A stretch of DNA of 64,000 bases from Apoderus coryli (lineage: Eukaryota > Arthropoda > Insecta > Coleoptera > Attelabidae), in NCBI GenBank assembly GCA_911728435.2, contig CAJVRQ020000074.1:124001-188000 (forward strand). The letters run 5' to 3'. Shown one piece after another: positions 27,256-39,220 of this stretch. The notes below the pieces were generated by a model. That model saw nothing but the letters and a program-made list of their open reading frames with translations, made no database searches and was not told where the DNA came from. A program made the position numbers and the translations under genes. Numbering within the stretch: the stretch's first letter is position 1; each line of letters begins with the position of its first letter.

Positions 27256-29024
27256 TAACTTTTAAATTTTAAGTGAGAAAACAGCTTTTTGGGAGCCATT
27301 TGAACGTTTAATTCTAAATAACAAAATTTTAGTAACAAAACGCGCTAAATCGTTCTAATTTGCTTTTTTATGCTTAATCTAATTTCTTTTGACTAATAAA
27401 ATTAACTTTTATATTCTAAGTGAGAAAACAGCTTTTTGGGAGCCATTTGAAAAGTTTAATTCTAAATAACAAAATTTTAGTAACAAAACGCTCTAATTCG
27501 TTCTAATTTGCTTTATTACGCTTAATCTAATTTCTTTTGACTAATAAAATTAACTTTTAAATTTTAAGTGAGAAAACAGCTTTTTGGGAGCCATTTGAAC
27601 GTTTAATTCTAAATAACAAAATTTTAGTAACAAAACGCGCTAAATCGTTCTAATTTGCTTTTTTATGCTTAATCTAATTTCTTTTGACTAATAAAATTAA
27701 CTTTTATTTTCTAAGTGAGAAAACAGCTTTTTGGGAGCCATTTGAAAAGTTTAATTCTAAATAACAAAATTTTAGTAACAAAACGCTCTAATTCGTTCTA
27801 ATTTGCTTTATTACGCTTAATCTAATTTCTTTTGACTAATAAAATTAACTTTTAAATTTTAAGTGAGAAAACAGCTTTTTGGGAGCCATTTGAACGTTTA
27901 ATTCTAAATAACAAAATTTTAGTAACAAAACGCGCTAATTCGTTCTAAATTGCTTATTTACGCTTAATCTAACTTATTTTCACTAATAAAATTTACTTTT
28001 AAATTCTAAGTGAGAAAACAGCTTTTTTGGAGCCATTTGAACGTTTAATTCTAAATAACAAAATTTTAGTAACAAAACGCGCTAAATCGTTCTAATTTGC
28101 TTTTTTATGCTTAATCTAATTTCTTTTGACTAATAAAATTAACTTTTATATTCTAAGTGAGAAAACAGCTTTTTGGGAGCCATTTGAAAAGTTTAATTCT
28201 AAATAACAAAATTTTAGTAACAAAACGCTCTAATTCGTTCTAATTTGCTTTATTACGCTTAATCTAATTTCTTTTGACTAATAAAATTAACTTTTAAATT
28301 TTAAGTGAGAAAACAGCTTTTTGGGAGCCATTTGAACGTTTAATTCTAAATAACAAAATTTTAGTAACAAAACGCGCTAAATCGTTCTAATTTGCTTTTT
28401 TATGCTTAATCTAATTTCTTTTGACTAATAAAATTAACTTTTATATTCTAAGTGAGAAAACAGCTTTTTGGGAGCCATTTGAAAAGTTTAATTCTAAATA
28501 ACAAAATTTTAGTAACAAAACGCTCTAATTCGTTCTAATTTGCTTTATTACGCTTAATCTAATTTCTTTTGACTAATAAAATTAACTTTTAAATTTTAAG
28601 TGAGAAAACAGCTTTTTGGGAGCCATTTGAACGTTTAATTCTAAATAACAAAATTTTAGTAACAAAACGCGCTAAATCGTTCTAATTTGCTTTTTTATGC
28701 TTAATCTAATTTCTTTTGACTAATAAAATTAACTTTTATATTCTAAGTGAGAAAACAGCTTTTTGGGAGCCATTTGAAAAGTTTAATTCTAAATAACAAA
28801 ATTTTAGTAACAAAACGCTCTAATTCGTTCTAATTTGCTTTATTACGCTTAATCTAATTTCTTTTGACTAATAAAATTAACTTTTAAATTTTAAGTGAGA
28901 AAACAGCTTTTTGGGAGCCATTTGAACGTTTAATTCTAAATAACAAAATTTTAGTAACAAAACGCGCTAATTCGTTCTAAATTGCTTATTTACGCTTAAT
29001 CTAACTTATTTTCACTAATAAAAT
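27108..29024 (+). repeat. F/E dimer ladder (13 monomers, 295-bp dimer period)
   Basis: F (148 bp: TAACTTTTATATTC, CGCTCTAATTCG, GCTTTATTACGC) alternates with E (147 bp: TTTAAATTTTAAGTGAG, AACG, CGCGCTAAATCG, TTTTTTATGC). E starts at 27256, 27551, 27846, 28288, 28583 and 28878, so neighbours are 295 bp apart except for one 442-bp step where an extra E/B-type monomer sits (27993-28139; it has a T6 run before GGAGCC). The last E has a B-type 3' half. The total of 1917 bp equals six F plus seven 147-bp monomers. This is the most regular short-period higher-order repeat in the window. Confidence 0.9.
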
Positions 29025-30503
29025 TTACTTTTAAATTCTAAGTGAGAAAACAGCTTTTTGGGAGCCATTTGAAAAGTTTAATTCTAAATAACAAAATTTT
29101 AGTAACAAAACGCGCTAAATCGTTCTAATTTGCTTTTTTATGCTTAATCTAATTTCTTTTGACTAATAAAATTTACTTTTAAATTCTAAGTGAGAAAACA
29201 GCTTTTTGGGAGCCATTTGAAAAGTTTAATTCTAAATAACAAAATTTTAGTAACAAAACGCTCTAATTCGTTCTAAATTGCTTATTTACGCTTAACCTAA
29301 CTTATTTTCACTAATAAAATTTACTTTTAAATTCTAAGTGAGAAAACAGCTTTTTGGGAGCCATTTGAAAAGTTTAATTCTAAATAACAAAATTTTAGTA
29401 ACAAAACGCGCTAATTCGTTCTAAATTGCTTATTTACGCTTAATCTAACTTATTTTCACTAATAAAATTTACTTTTAAATTCTAAGTGAGAAAACAGCTT
29501 TTTGGGAGCCATTTGAAAAGTTTAATTCTAAATAACAAAATTTTAGTAACAAAACGCGCTAAATCGTTCTAATTTGCTTTTTTATGCTTAATCTAATTTC
29601 TTTTGACTAATAAAATTTACTTTTATATTCTAAGTGAGAAAACAGCTTTTTGGGAGCCATTTGAAAAGTTTAATTCTAAATAACAAAATTTTAGTAACAA
29701 AACGCTCTAATTCGTTCTTATTTGCTTTTTTATGCTTAATCTAATTTCTTTTGACTAATAAAATTTACTTTTAAATTCTAAGTGAGAAAACAGCTTTTTG
29801 GGAGCCATTTGAAAAGTTTAATTCTAATTAACAAAATTTTAGTAAAAAAACGCTCTAATTCGTTCTAATTTGCTTTTTTATGCTTAATCTAATTTCTTTT
29901 GACTAATAAAATTTACTTTTAAATTCTAAGTGAGAAAACAGCTTTTTGGGAGCCATTTGAAAAGTTCAATTCTAAATAACAAAATTTTAGTAACAAAACG
30001 CGCTAAATCGTTCTAATTTGCTTTTTTATGTTTAATCTAATTTCTTTAGACTAATAGAATTTACTTTTAATTTCTAAGTGAGAAAACAGTTTTTTGGGAG
30101 CCATTTGAAACGTTTAATTCTAAATAACAATATTTTAGTAACAAAACGCGCTAATTCGTTCTAAATTGCTTATTTACGCTTAATCTAACTTATTTTCACT
30201 AATAAAATTTACTTTTAAATTCTAAGTGAGAAAACAGCTTTTTGGGAGCCATTTGAACGTTTAATTCTAAATAACAAAATTTTAGTAACAAAACGCGCTG
30301 ATTCGTTCTAAATTGCTTATTTACGCTTAATCTAACTTATTTTCACTAATAAAATTTACTTTTAAATTCTAAGTGAGAAAACAGCTTTTTGGGAGCCATT
30401 TGAAAAGTTTAATTCTAAATAACAAAATTTTAGTAACAAAACGCGCTAAATCGTTCTAATTTGCTTTTTTATGCTTAATCTAATTTCTTTTGACTAATAA
30501 AAT
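28435..30503 (+). repeat. Tandem duplication unit, copy 1 (2069 bp, 14 monomers)
   Basis: The order is F, E, F, E/B, A, C-like, A/B, A, J (29617), K (29765), L (29913), M (30061), a B monomer with private CGCGCTGATTCG (30297) and A. The same 14-monomer order begins again at 30504 with no interruption. J here has the private GTTCTTATTTGC. M is not followed by N, unlike most other cassettes. The start overlaps the end of the F/E ladder, showing that the duplication breakpoint fell inside it. Confidence 0.88.
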
Positions 30504-32572
30504 TAACTTTTATATTCTAAGTGAGAAAACAGCTTTTTGGGAGCCATTTGAAAAGTTTAATTCTAAATAACAAAATTTTAGTAACAAAACGCTCTAATTC
30601 GTTCTAATTTGCTTTATTACGCTTAATCTAATTTCTTTTGACTAATAAAATTAACTTTTAAATTTTAAGTGAGAAAACAGCTTTTTGGGAGCCATTTGAA
30701 CGTTTAATTCTAAATAACAAAATTTTAGTAACAAAACGCGCTAAATCGTTCTAATTTGCTTTTTTATGCTTAATCTAATTTCTTTTGACTAATAAAATTA
30801 ACTTTTATATTCTAAGTGAGAAAACAGCTTTTTGGGAGCCATTTGAAAAGTTTAATTCTAAATAACAAAATTTTAGTAACAAAACGCTCTAATTCGTTCT
30901 AATTTGCTTTATTACGCTTAATCTAATTTCTTTTGACTAATAAAATTAACTTTTAAATTTTAAGTGAGAAAACAGCTTTTTGGGAGCCATTTGAACGTTT
31001 AATTCTAAATAACAAAATTTTAGTAACAAAACGCGCTAATTCGTTCTAAATTGCTTATTTACGCTTAATCTAACTTATTTTCACTAATAAAATTTACTTT
31101 TAAATTCTAAGTGAGAAAACAGCTTTTTGGGAGCCATTTGAAAAGTTTAATTCTAAATAACAAAATTTTAGTAACAAAACGCGCTAAATCGTTCTAATTT
31201 GCTTTTTTATGCTTAATCTAATTTCTTTTGACTAATAAAATTTACTTTTAAATTCTAAGTGAGAAAACAGCTTTTTGGGAGCCATTTGAAAAGTTTAATT
31301 CTAATTAACAAAATTTTAGTAACAAAACGCTCTAATTCGTTCTAAATTGCTTATTTACGCTTAACCTAACTTATTTTCACTAATAAAATTTACTTTTAAA
31401 TTCTAAGTGAGAAAACAGCTTTTTGGGAGCCATTTGAAAAGTTTAATTCTAAATAACAAAATTTTAGTAACAAAACGCGCTAATTCGTTCTAAATTGCTT
31501 ATTTACGCTTAATCTAACTTATTTTCACTAATAAAATTTACTTTTAAATTCTAAGTGAGAAAACAGCTTTTTGGGAGCCATTTGAAAAGTTTAATTCTAA
31601 ATAACAAAATTTTAGTAACAAAACGCGCTAAATCGTTCTAATTTGCTTTTTTATGCTTAATCTAATTTCTTTTGACTAATAAAATTTACTTTTATATTCT
31701 AAGTGAGAAAACAGCTTTTTGGGAGCCATTTGAAAAGTTTAATTCTAAATAACAAAATTTTAGTAACAAAACGCTCTAATTGGTTCTTATTTGCTTTTTT
31801 ATGCTTAATCTAATTTCTTTTGACTAATAAAATTTACTTTTAAATTCTAAGTGAGAAAACAGCTTTTTGGGAGCCATTTGAAAAGTTTAATTCTAATTAA
31901 CAAAATTTTAGTAAAAAAACGCTCTAATTCGTTCTAATTTGCTTTTTTATGCTTAATCTAATTTCTTTTGACTAATAAAATTTACTTTTAAATTCTAAGT
32001 GAGAAAACAGCTTTTTGGGAGCCATTTGAAAAGTTCAATTCTAAATAACAAAATTTTAGTAACAAAACGCGCTAAATCGTTCTAATTTGCTTTTTTATGT
32101 TTAATCTAATTTCTTTAGACTAATAGAATTTACTTTTAATTTCTAAGTGAGAAAACAGTTTTTTGGGAGCCATTTGAAACGTTTAATTCTAAATAACAAT
32201 ATTTTAGTAACAAAACGCGCTAATTCGTTCTAAATTGCTTATTTACGCTTAATCTAACTTATTTTCACTAATAAAATTTACTTTTAAATTCTAAGTGAGA
32301 AAACAGCTTTTTGGGAGCCATTTGAACGTTTAATTCTAAATAACAAAATTTTAGTAACAAAACGCGCTGATTCGTTCTAAATTGCTTATTTACGCTTAAT
32401 CTAACTTATTTTCACTAATAAAATTTACTTTTAAATTCTAAGTGAGAAAACAGCTTTTTGGGAGCCATTTGAAAAGTTTAATTCTAAATAACAAAATTTT
32501 AGTAACAAAACGCGCTAAATCGTTCTAATTTGCTTTTTTATGCTTAATCTAATTTCTTTTGACTAATAAAAT
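30504..32572 (+). repeat. Tandem duplication unit, copy 2 (2069 bp, 14 monomers)
   Basis: Repeats the order of 28435-30503 base for base apart from a few substitutions. J (31686) reads CTAATTGGTTC where copy 1 has CTAATTCGTTC, both keeping GTTCTTATTTGC. The C monomer reads CTAATTAAC where copy 1 has CTAAATAAC. M starts at 32130, and CGCGCTGATTCG recurs at 32366. The equal length and shared private changes indicate a young unequal exchange. Confidence 0.88.
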
Positions 32573-33755
32573 TTACTTTTAAATTCTAAGTGAGAAAACA
32601 GCTTTTTGGGAGCCATTTGAAAAGTTTAATTCTAATTAACAAAATTTTAGTAACAAAACGCTCTAATTCGTTCTAAATTGCTTATTTACGCTTAACCTAA
32701 CTTATTTTCACTAATAAAATTTACTTTTAAATTCTAAGTGAGAAAACAGCTTTTTGGGAGCCATTTGAAAAGTTTAATTCTAAATAACAAAATTTTAGTA
32801 ACAAAACGCGCTAAATCGTTCTAATTTGCTTTTTTATGCTTAATCTAATTTCTTTTGACTAATAAAATTTACTTTTAAATTCTAAGTGAGAAAACAGCTT
32901 TTTGGGAGCCATTTGAAAAGTTTAATTCTAATTAACAAAATTTTAGTAACAAAACGCTCTAATTCGTTCTAATTTGCTTTTTTACGCTTAATCTAATTTC
33001 TTTTGACTAATAAAATTAACTTTTAAATTCTAAGTGAGAAAACAGCTTTTTGGGAGCCATTTGAACGTTTAATTCTAATTAACAAAATTTTAGTAACAAA
33101 ACGCTCTAATTCGTTCTAAATTGCTTATTTACGCTTAACCTAACTTATTTTCACTAATAAAATTTACTTTTAAATTCTAAGTGAGAAAACAGCTTTTTGG
33201 GAGCCATTTGAAAAGTTTAATTCTAAATAACAAAATTTTAGTAACAAAACGCGCTAAATCGTTCTAATTTGCTTTTTTATGCTTAATCTAATTTCTTTTG
33301 ACTAATAAAATTTACTTTTAAATTCTAAGTGAGAAAACAGCTTTTTGGGAGCCATTTGAAAAGTTTAATTCTAATTAACAAAATTTTAGTAACAAAACGC
33401 TCTAATTCGTTCTAATTTGCTTTTTTACGCTTAATCTAATTTCTTTTGACTAATAAAATTAACTTTTAAATTCTAAGTGAGAAAACAGCTTTTCGGGAGC
33501 CATTTGAACGTTTAATTCTAAATAACAAAATTTTAGTAACAAAACGCGCTAATTCGTTCTAAATTGCTTATTTACGCTTAATCTAACTTATTTTCACTAA
33601 TAAAATTTACTTTTAAATTCTAAGTGAGGAAAACAGCTTTTTGAGAGCCATTTGAAAAGTTTAATTCTAAATAACAAAATTTTAGTAACAAAACGCGCTA
33701 AATCGTTCTAATTTGCTTTTTTATGCTTAATCTAATTTCTTTTGACTAATAAAAT
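32573..33755 (+). repeat. Alternating C/A monomers
   Basis: Eight satellite monomers, in order C, A, C, B/C hybrid, A, C, B and A, carrying the CTAATTAAC and AACCTAAC variants of C. The last A (33607) has an extra G (GTGAGGAAAACAGC) and TTGAGAGCC. No gene or unique DNA. Confidence 0.85.
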
Positions 33756-34497
33756 TTACTTTTATATTCTAAGTGAGGAAAACAGCTTTTTGGGAGCCAT
33801 TTGAAAAGTTTAATTCTAAATAACAAAATTTTAGTAACAAAACGCTCTAATTGGTTCTAATTTGCTTTTTTATGCTTAATCTAATTTCTTTTGACTAATA
33901 AAATTTACTTTTAAATTCTAAGTGAGAAAACAGCTTTTTGGGAGCCATTTGAAAAGTTTAATTCTAATTAACAAAATTTTAGTAAAAAAAACGCTCTAAT
34001 TCGTTCTAATTTGCTTTTTTATGCTTAATCTAATTTCTTTTGACTAATAAAATTTACTTTTAAATTCTAAGTGAGAAAACAGCTTTTTGGGAGCCATTTG
34101 AAAAGTTTAATTCTAAATAACAAAATTTTAGTAACAAAACGCGCTAAATCGTTCTAATTTGCTTTTTTATGTTTAATCTAATTTCTTTAGACTAATAGAA
34201 TTTACTTTTAATTTCTAAGTGAGAAAACAGTTTTTTGGGAGCCATTTGAAACGTTTAATTCTAAATAACAATATTTTAGTAACAAAACGCGCTAATTCGT
34301 TCTAAATTGCTTATTTACGCTTAATCTAACTTATTTTCACTAATAAAATTTACTTTTAAATTCTAAGTGAGGAAACAGCTTTTTGGGAGCCATTTGAAAC
34401 GTTTAATTCTAAATAACAAAATTTTAGTAACAAACCGCGCTAATTCGTTTTAAATTGCTTATTTACGCTTAATCTAACTTATTTTCACTAATAAAAT
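33756..34497 (+). repeat. Landmark cassette J-K-L-M-N with two one-base insertions
   Basis: J (33756) has GTGAGGAAAAC, one G more than normal. K has eight A in GTA8CGCTC instead of seven. L has AAGTTTAATTC instead of AAGTTCAATTC but keeps ATGTTTAATC and AATAGAAT. M starts at 34202 and N at 34350. The insertions fall within a local cluster of homopolymer indels. Confidence 0.88.
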
Positions 34498-35384
34498 TTA
34501 CTTTTAAATTCTAAGTGAGAAAACAGCTTTTTGGGAGCCATTTGAACGTTTAATACTAAATAACAAAATTTTAGTAACAAAACGCGCTAATTCGTTCTAA
34601 ATTGCTTATTTACGCTTAATCTAACTTATTTTCACTAATAAAATTTACTTTTAAATTCTAAGTGAGGAAAACAGCTTTTTGGGAGCCATTTGAAAAGTTT
34701 AATTCTAAATAACAAAATTTTAGTAACAAAACGCGCTAAATCGTTTTAATTTGCTTTTTTATGCTTAATCTAATTTCTTTAGACTAATAAAATTTACTTT
34801 TAAATTCTAAGTGAGAAAACAGCTTTTTGGCAGCCATTTGAACGTTTAATTCTAAATAACAAAATTTTAGTAAAAAAACGCGCTAATTCGTTCTAAATTG
34901 CTTATTTACGCTTAATCTAACTTATTTTCACTAATAAAATTTACTTTTAAATTCTAAGTGAGAAAACAGCTTTTTGGGAGCCATTTGAAAAGTTTAATTC
35001 TAAATAACAAAATTTTAGTAACAAAACGCGCTAAATCGTTCTAATTTGCTTTTTTATGCTTAATCTAATTTCTTTTGACTAATAAAATTTACTTTTAAAT
35101 TCTAAGTGAGAAAACAGCTTTTTGGGAGCCATTTGAAAAGTTTAATTCTAATTAACAAAATTTTAGTAACAAAACGCTCTAATTCGTTCTAAATTGCTTA
35201 TTTACGCTTAACCTAACTTATTTTCACTAATAAAATTTACTTTTAAATTCTAAGTGAGAAAACAGCTTTTTGGGAGCCATTTGAAAAGTTTAATTCTAAA
35301 TAACAAAATTTTAGTAACAGAACGCGCTAAATCGTTCTAATTTGCTTTTTTATGCTTAATCTAATTTCTTTTGACTAATAAAAT
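34498..35384 (+). repeat. Satellite link: B, A, P, A, C, A
   Basis: Six monomers: B with AATACTAAATAAC, A-like with CGTTTTAAT and CTTTAGAC and an extra G, P, A, C with AACCTAAC, and A with private ACAGAACGCG (35320). The last marker reappears at 37975 and 38564. No gene. Confidence 0.82.
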
Positions 35385-36124
35385 TTACTTTTATATTCTA
35401 AGTGAGAAAACAGCTTTTTGGGAGCCATTTGAAAAGTTTAATTCTAAATAACAAAATTTTAGTAACAAAACGCTCTAATTGGTTCTAATTTGCTTTTTTA
35501 TGCTTAATCTAATTTCTTTTGACTAATAAAATTTACTTTTAAATTCTAAGTGAGAAAACAGCTTTTTGGGAGCCATTTGAAAAGTTTAATTCTAATTAAC
35601 AAAATTTTAGTAAAAAAACGCTCTAATTCGTTCTAATTTGCTTTTTTATGCTTAATCTAATTTCTTTTGACTAATAAAATTTACTTTTAAATTCTAAGTG
35701 AAAAAACAGCTTTTTGGGAGCCATTTGAAAAGTTCAATTCTAAATAACAAAATTTTAGTAACAAAACGCGCTAAATCGTTCTAATTTGCTTTTTTATGTT
35801 TAATCTAATTTCTTTAGACTAATAGAATTTACTTTTAATTTCTAAGTGAGAAAACAGTTTTTTGGGAGCCATTTGAAACGTTTAATTCTAAATAACAATA
35901 TTTTAGTAACAAAACGCGCTAATTCGTTCTAAATTGCTTATTTACGCTTAATCTAACTTATTTTCACTAATAAAATTTACTTTTAAATTCTAAGTGAGGA
36001 AACAGCTTTTTGGGAGCCATTTGAAACGTTTAATTCTAAATAACAAAATTTTAGTAACAAACCGCGCTAATTCGTTTTAAATTGCTTATTTACGCTTAAT
36101 CTAATTTCTTTTGACTAATAAAAT
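35385..36124 (+). repeat. Landmark cassette J-K-L-M-N; N with switched 3' end
   Basis: M starts at 35829 and N at 35977. N keeps ACAAACCGCGC but ends CTAATTTCTTTTGAC and leads into TTAAC, whereas other N copies end CTAACTTATTTTCAC. It is therefore a hybrid whose 3' end came from an A/F-like neighbour. Confidence 0.87.
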
Positions 36125-37743
36125 TAACTTTTAAATTCTAAGTGAGAAAACAGCTTTTTGGGAGCCATTTGAACGTTTAATTCTAAATAACAAAATTTAG
36201 TAACAAAACGCGCTAATTCGTTCTAAATTGCTTATTTACGCTTAATCTAACTTATTTTCACTAATAAAATTTACTTTTAAATTCTAAGTGAGAAAACAGC
36301 TTTTTGGGAGCCATTTGAAAAGTTTAATTCTAAATAACAAAATTTTAGTAACAAAACGCGCTAAATCGTTCTAATTTGCTTTTTTATGCTTAATCTAATT
36401 TCTTTTGACTAATAAAATTTACTTTTAAATTCTAAGTGAGAAAACAGCTTTTTGGGAGCCATTTGAAAAGTTTAATTCTAATTAACAAAATTTTAGTAAC
36501 AATACGCTCTAATTCGTTCTAAATTGCTTATTTACGCTTAACCTAACTTATTTTCACTAATAAAATTTACTTTTAAATTCTAAGTGAGAAAACAGCTTTT
36601 TGGGAGCCATTTGAAAAATTTAATTCTAATTAACAAAATTTTAGTAACAAAACGCTCTAATTCGTTCTAAATTGCTTATTTACGCTTAACCTAACTTATT
36701 TTCACTAATAAAATTTACTTTTAAATTCTAAGTGAGAAAACAGCTTTTTGGGAGCCATTTGAAAAGTTTAATTCTAAATAACAAAATTTTAGTAACAAAA
36801 CGCGCTAATTCGTTTTAAATTGCTTATTTACGCTTAATCTAATTTCTTTTGACTAATAAAATTAACTTTTAAATTCTAAGTGAGAAAACAGCTTTTGGGA
36901 GCCATTTGAACGTTTAATTCTAAATAACAAAATTTTAGTAACAAAACGCGCTAATTCGTTCTAAATTGCTTATTTACGCTTAATCTAATTTCTTTTGACT
37001 AATAAAATTAACTTTTAAATTCTAAGTGAGAAAACAGCTTTTTGGGAGCCATTTGAACGTTTAATTCTAAATAACAAAATTTTAGTAACAAAACGCTCTA
37101 ATACGTTCTAAATTGCTTTTTTATGCTTAATCTAATTTCTTTTGACTAATAAAATTTACTTTTAAATTCTAAGTGAGAAAACAGCTTTTTGGGAGCCATT
37201 TGAACGTTTAATTCTAAATAACAAAATTTTAGTAACAAAACGCGCTAATTCGTTCTAAATTGCTTATTTACGCTTAATCTAACTTATTTTCACTAATAAA
37301 ATTTACTTTTAAATTCTAAGTGAGAAAACAGCTTTTTGGAGCCATTTGAAAAGTTTAATTCTAAATAACAAAATTTTAGTAACAAAACGCGCTAAATCGT
37401 TCTAATTTGCTTTTTTATGCTTAATCTAATTTCTTTAGACTAATAAAATTTACTTTTAAATTCTAAGTGAGAAAACAGCTTTTTGGCAGCCATTTGAACG
37501 TTTAATTCTAAATAACAAAATTTTAGTAAAAAACGCGCTAATTCGTTCTAAATTGCTTATTTACGCTTAATCTAACTTATTTTCACTAATAAAATTTACT
37601 TTTAAATTCTAAGTGAGAAAACAGCTTTTTGGGAGCCATTTGAAAAGTTTAATTCTAAATAACAAAATTTTAGTAACAAAACGCGCTAAATCGTTCTAAT
37701 TTGCTTTTTTATGCTTAATCTAATTTCTTTTGACTAATAAAAT
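36125..37743 (+). repeat. Satellite link resembling the start of unit X, with several indels
   Basis: Begins B, A, C with ACAATACGCTC, a second C with GAAAAATTTAATTC, then an A/B mixture and D/B-like monomers, as at 39221 onward. Later it holds an A ending CTTTAGAC and a P near 37484. One-base losses occur at about 36191-36200 (AAAATTTAG), 36891-36900 (T tract), 37331-37340 (G run) and 37528-37533 (A run). No gene. Confidence 0.8.
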
Positions 37744-38333
37744 TTACTTTTAAATTCTAAGTGAGAAAACAGCTTTTTGGGAGCCATTTGAAAAGTTTAA
37801 TTCTAATTAACAAAATTTTAGTAACAAAACGCTCTAATTCGTTCTAAATTGCTTATTTACGCTTAACCTAACTTATTTTCACTAATAAAATTTACTTTTA
37901 AATTCTAAGTGAGAAAACAGCTTTTTGGGAGCCATTTGAAAAGTTTAATTCTAAATAACAAAATTTTAGTAACAGAACGCGCTAAATCGTTCTAATTTGC
38001 TTTTTTATGCTTAATCTAATTTCTTTTGACTAATAAAATTTACTTTTATATTCTAAGTGAGAAAACAGCTTTTTGGAGCCATTTGAAAGTTTAATTCTAA
38101 ATAACAAAATTTTAGTAACAAAACGCTCTAATTGGTTCTAATTTGCTTTTTTATGCTTAATCTAATTTCTTTTGACTAATAAAATTTACTTTTAAATTCT
38201 AAGTGAGAAAACAGCTTTTTGGGAGCCATTTGAAAAGTTTAATTCTAATTAACAAAATTTTAGTAAAAAAACGCTCTAATTCGTTCTAATTTGCTTTTTT
38301 ATGCTTAATCTAATTTCTTTTGACTAATAAAAT
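37744..38333 (+). repeat. Four-monomer duplication C-A-J-K, copy 1 (590 bp)
   Basis: C with AACCTAAC, A with ACAGAACGCG (37975), J (38040, lacking one G in TTTTTGGAGCC and one A in GAAAGTTT) and K (38186). The next four monomers repeat the same order. L and M do not follow the first K. Confidence 0.88.
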
Positions 38334-38924
38334 TTACTTTTAAATTCTAAGTGAGAAAACAGCTTTTTGGGAGCCATTTGAAAAGTTTAATTCTAATTAA
38401 CAAAATTTTAGTAACAAAACGCTCTAATTCGTTCTAAATTGCTTATTTACGCTTAACCTAACTTATTTTCACTAATAAAATTTACTTTTAAATTCTAAGT
38501 GAGAAAACAGCTTTTTGGAGCCATTTGAAAAGTTTAATTCTAAATAACAAAATTTTAGTAACAGAACGCGCTAAATCGTTCTAATTTGCTTTTTTATGCT
38601 TAATCTAATTTCTTTTGACTAATAAAATTTACTTTTATATTCTAAGTGAGAAAACAGCTTTTTGGGAGCCATTTGAAAAGTTTAATTCTAAATAACAAAA
38701 TTTTAGTAACAAAACGCTCTAATTGGTTCTAATTTGCTTTTTTATGCTTAATCTAATTTCTTTTGACTAATAAAATTTACTTTTAAATTCTAAGTGAGAA
38801 AACAGCTTTTTGGGAGCCATTTGAAAAGTTTAATTCTAATTAACAAAATTTTAGTAAAAAAACGCTCTAATTCGTTCTAATTTGCTTTTTTATGCTTAAT
38901 CTAATTTCTTTAGACTAATAGAAT
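38334..38924 (+). repeat. Four-monomer duplication C-A-J-K/L, copy 2 (591 bp)
   Basis: C, A with ACAGAACGCG (38564) and one G lost, J (38629) and a K/L hybrid (38777-38924). The hybrid starts as K (CTAATTAAC, GTAAAAAAACGCTC) and ends as L (CTTTAGACTAATAGAAT), directly before M. The K-L pair has collapsed into one monomer, as expected from out-of-register exchange. Confidence 0.88.
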
Positions 38925-39220
38925 TTACTTTTAATTTCTAAGTGAGAAAACAGTTTTTTGGGAGCCATTTGAAACGTTTAATTCTAAATAACAATATTTT
39001 AGTAACAAAACGCGCTAATTCGTTCTAAATTGCTTATTTACGCTTAATCTAACTTATTTTCACTAATAAAATTTACTTTTAAATTCTAAGTGAGGAAACA
39101 GCTTTTTGGGAGCCATTTGAAACGTTTAATTCTAAATAACAAAATTTTAGTAACAAACCGCGCTAATTCGTTTTAAATTGCTTATTTACGCTTAATCTAA
39201 CTTATTTTCACTAATAAAAT
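38925..39220 (+). repeat. Landmark monomers M-N after a K/L hybrid
   Basis: M (38925-39072) has the T6 run and CAATATTTTAG; N (39073-39220) has GTGAGGAAAC, GAAACG and ACAAACCGCGC. M lies 5021 bp before the next M at 43946. Confidence 0.9.

Noticed and set aside
30061..34201. The M-to-M spacings of 2069 and 2072 bp as two copies of one unit
   Set aside because: The interiors differ: F/E ladder in the first, C/A alternation in the second. The true 2069-bp tandem repeat is in register 28435/30504; the 2072 spacing is 14 monomers plus three one-base insertions.
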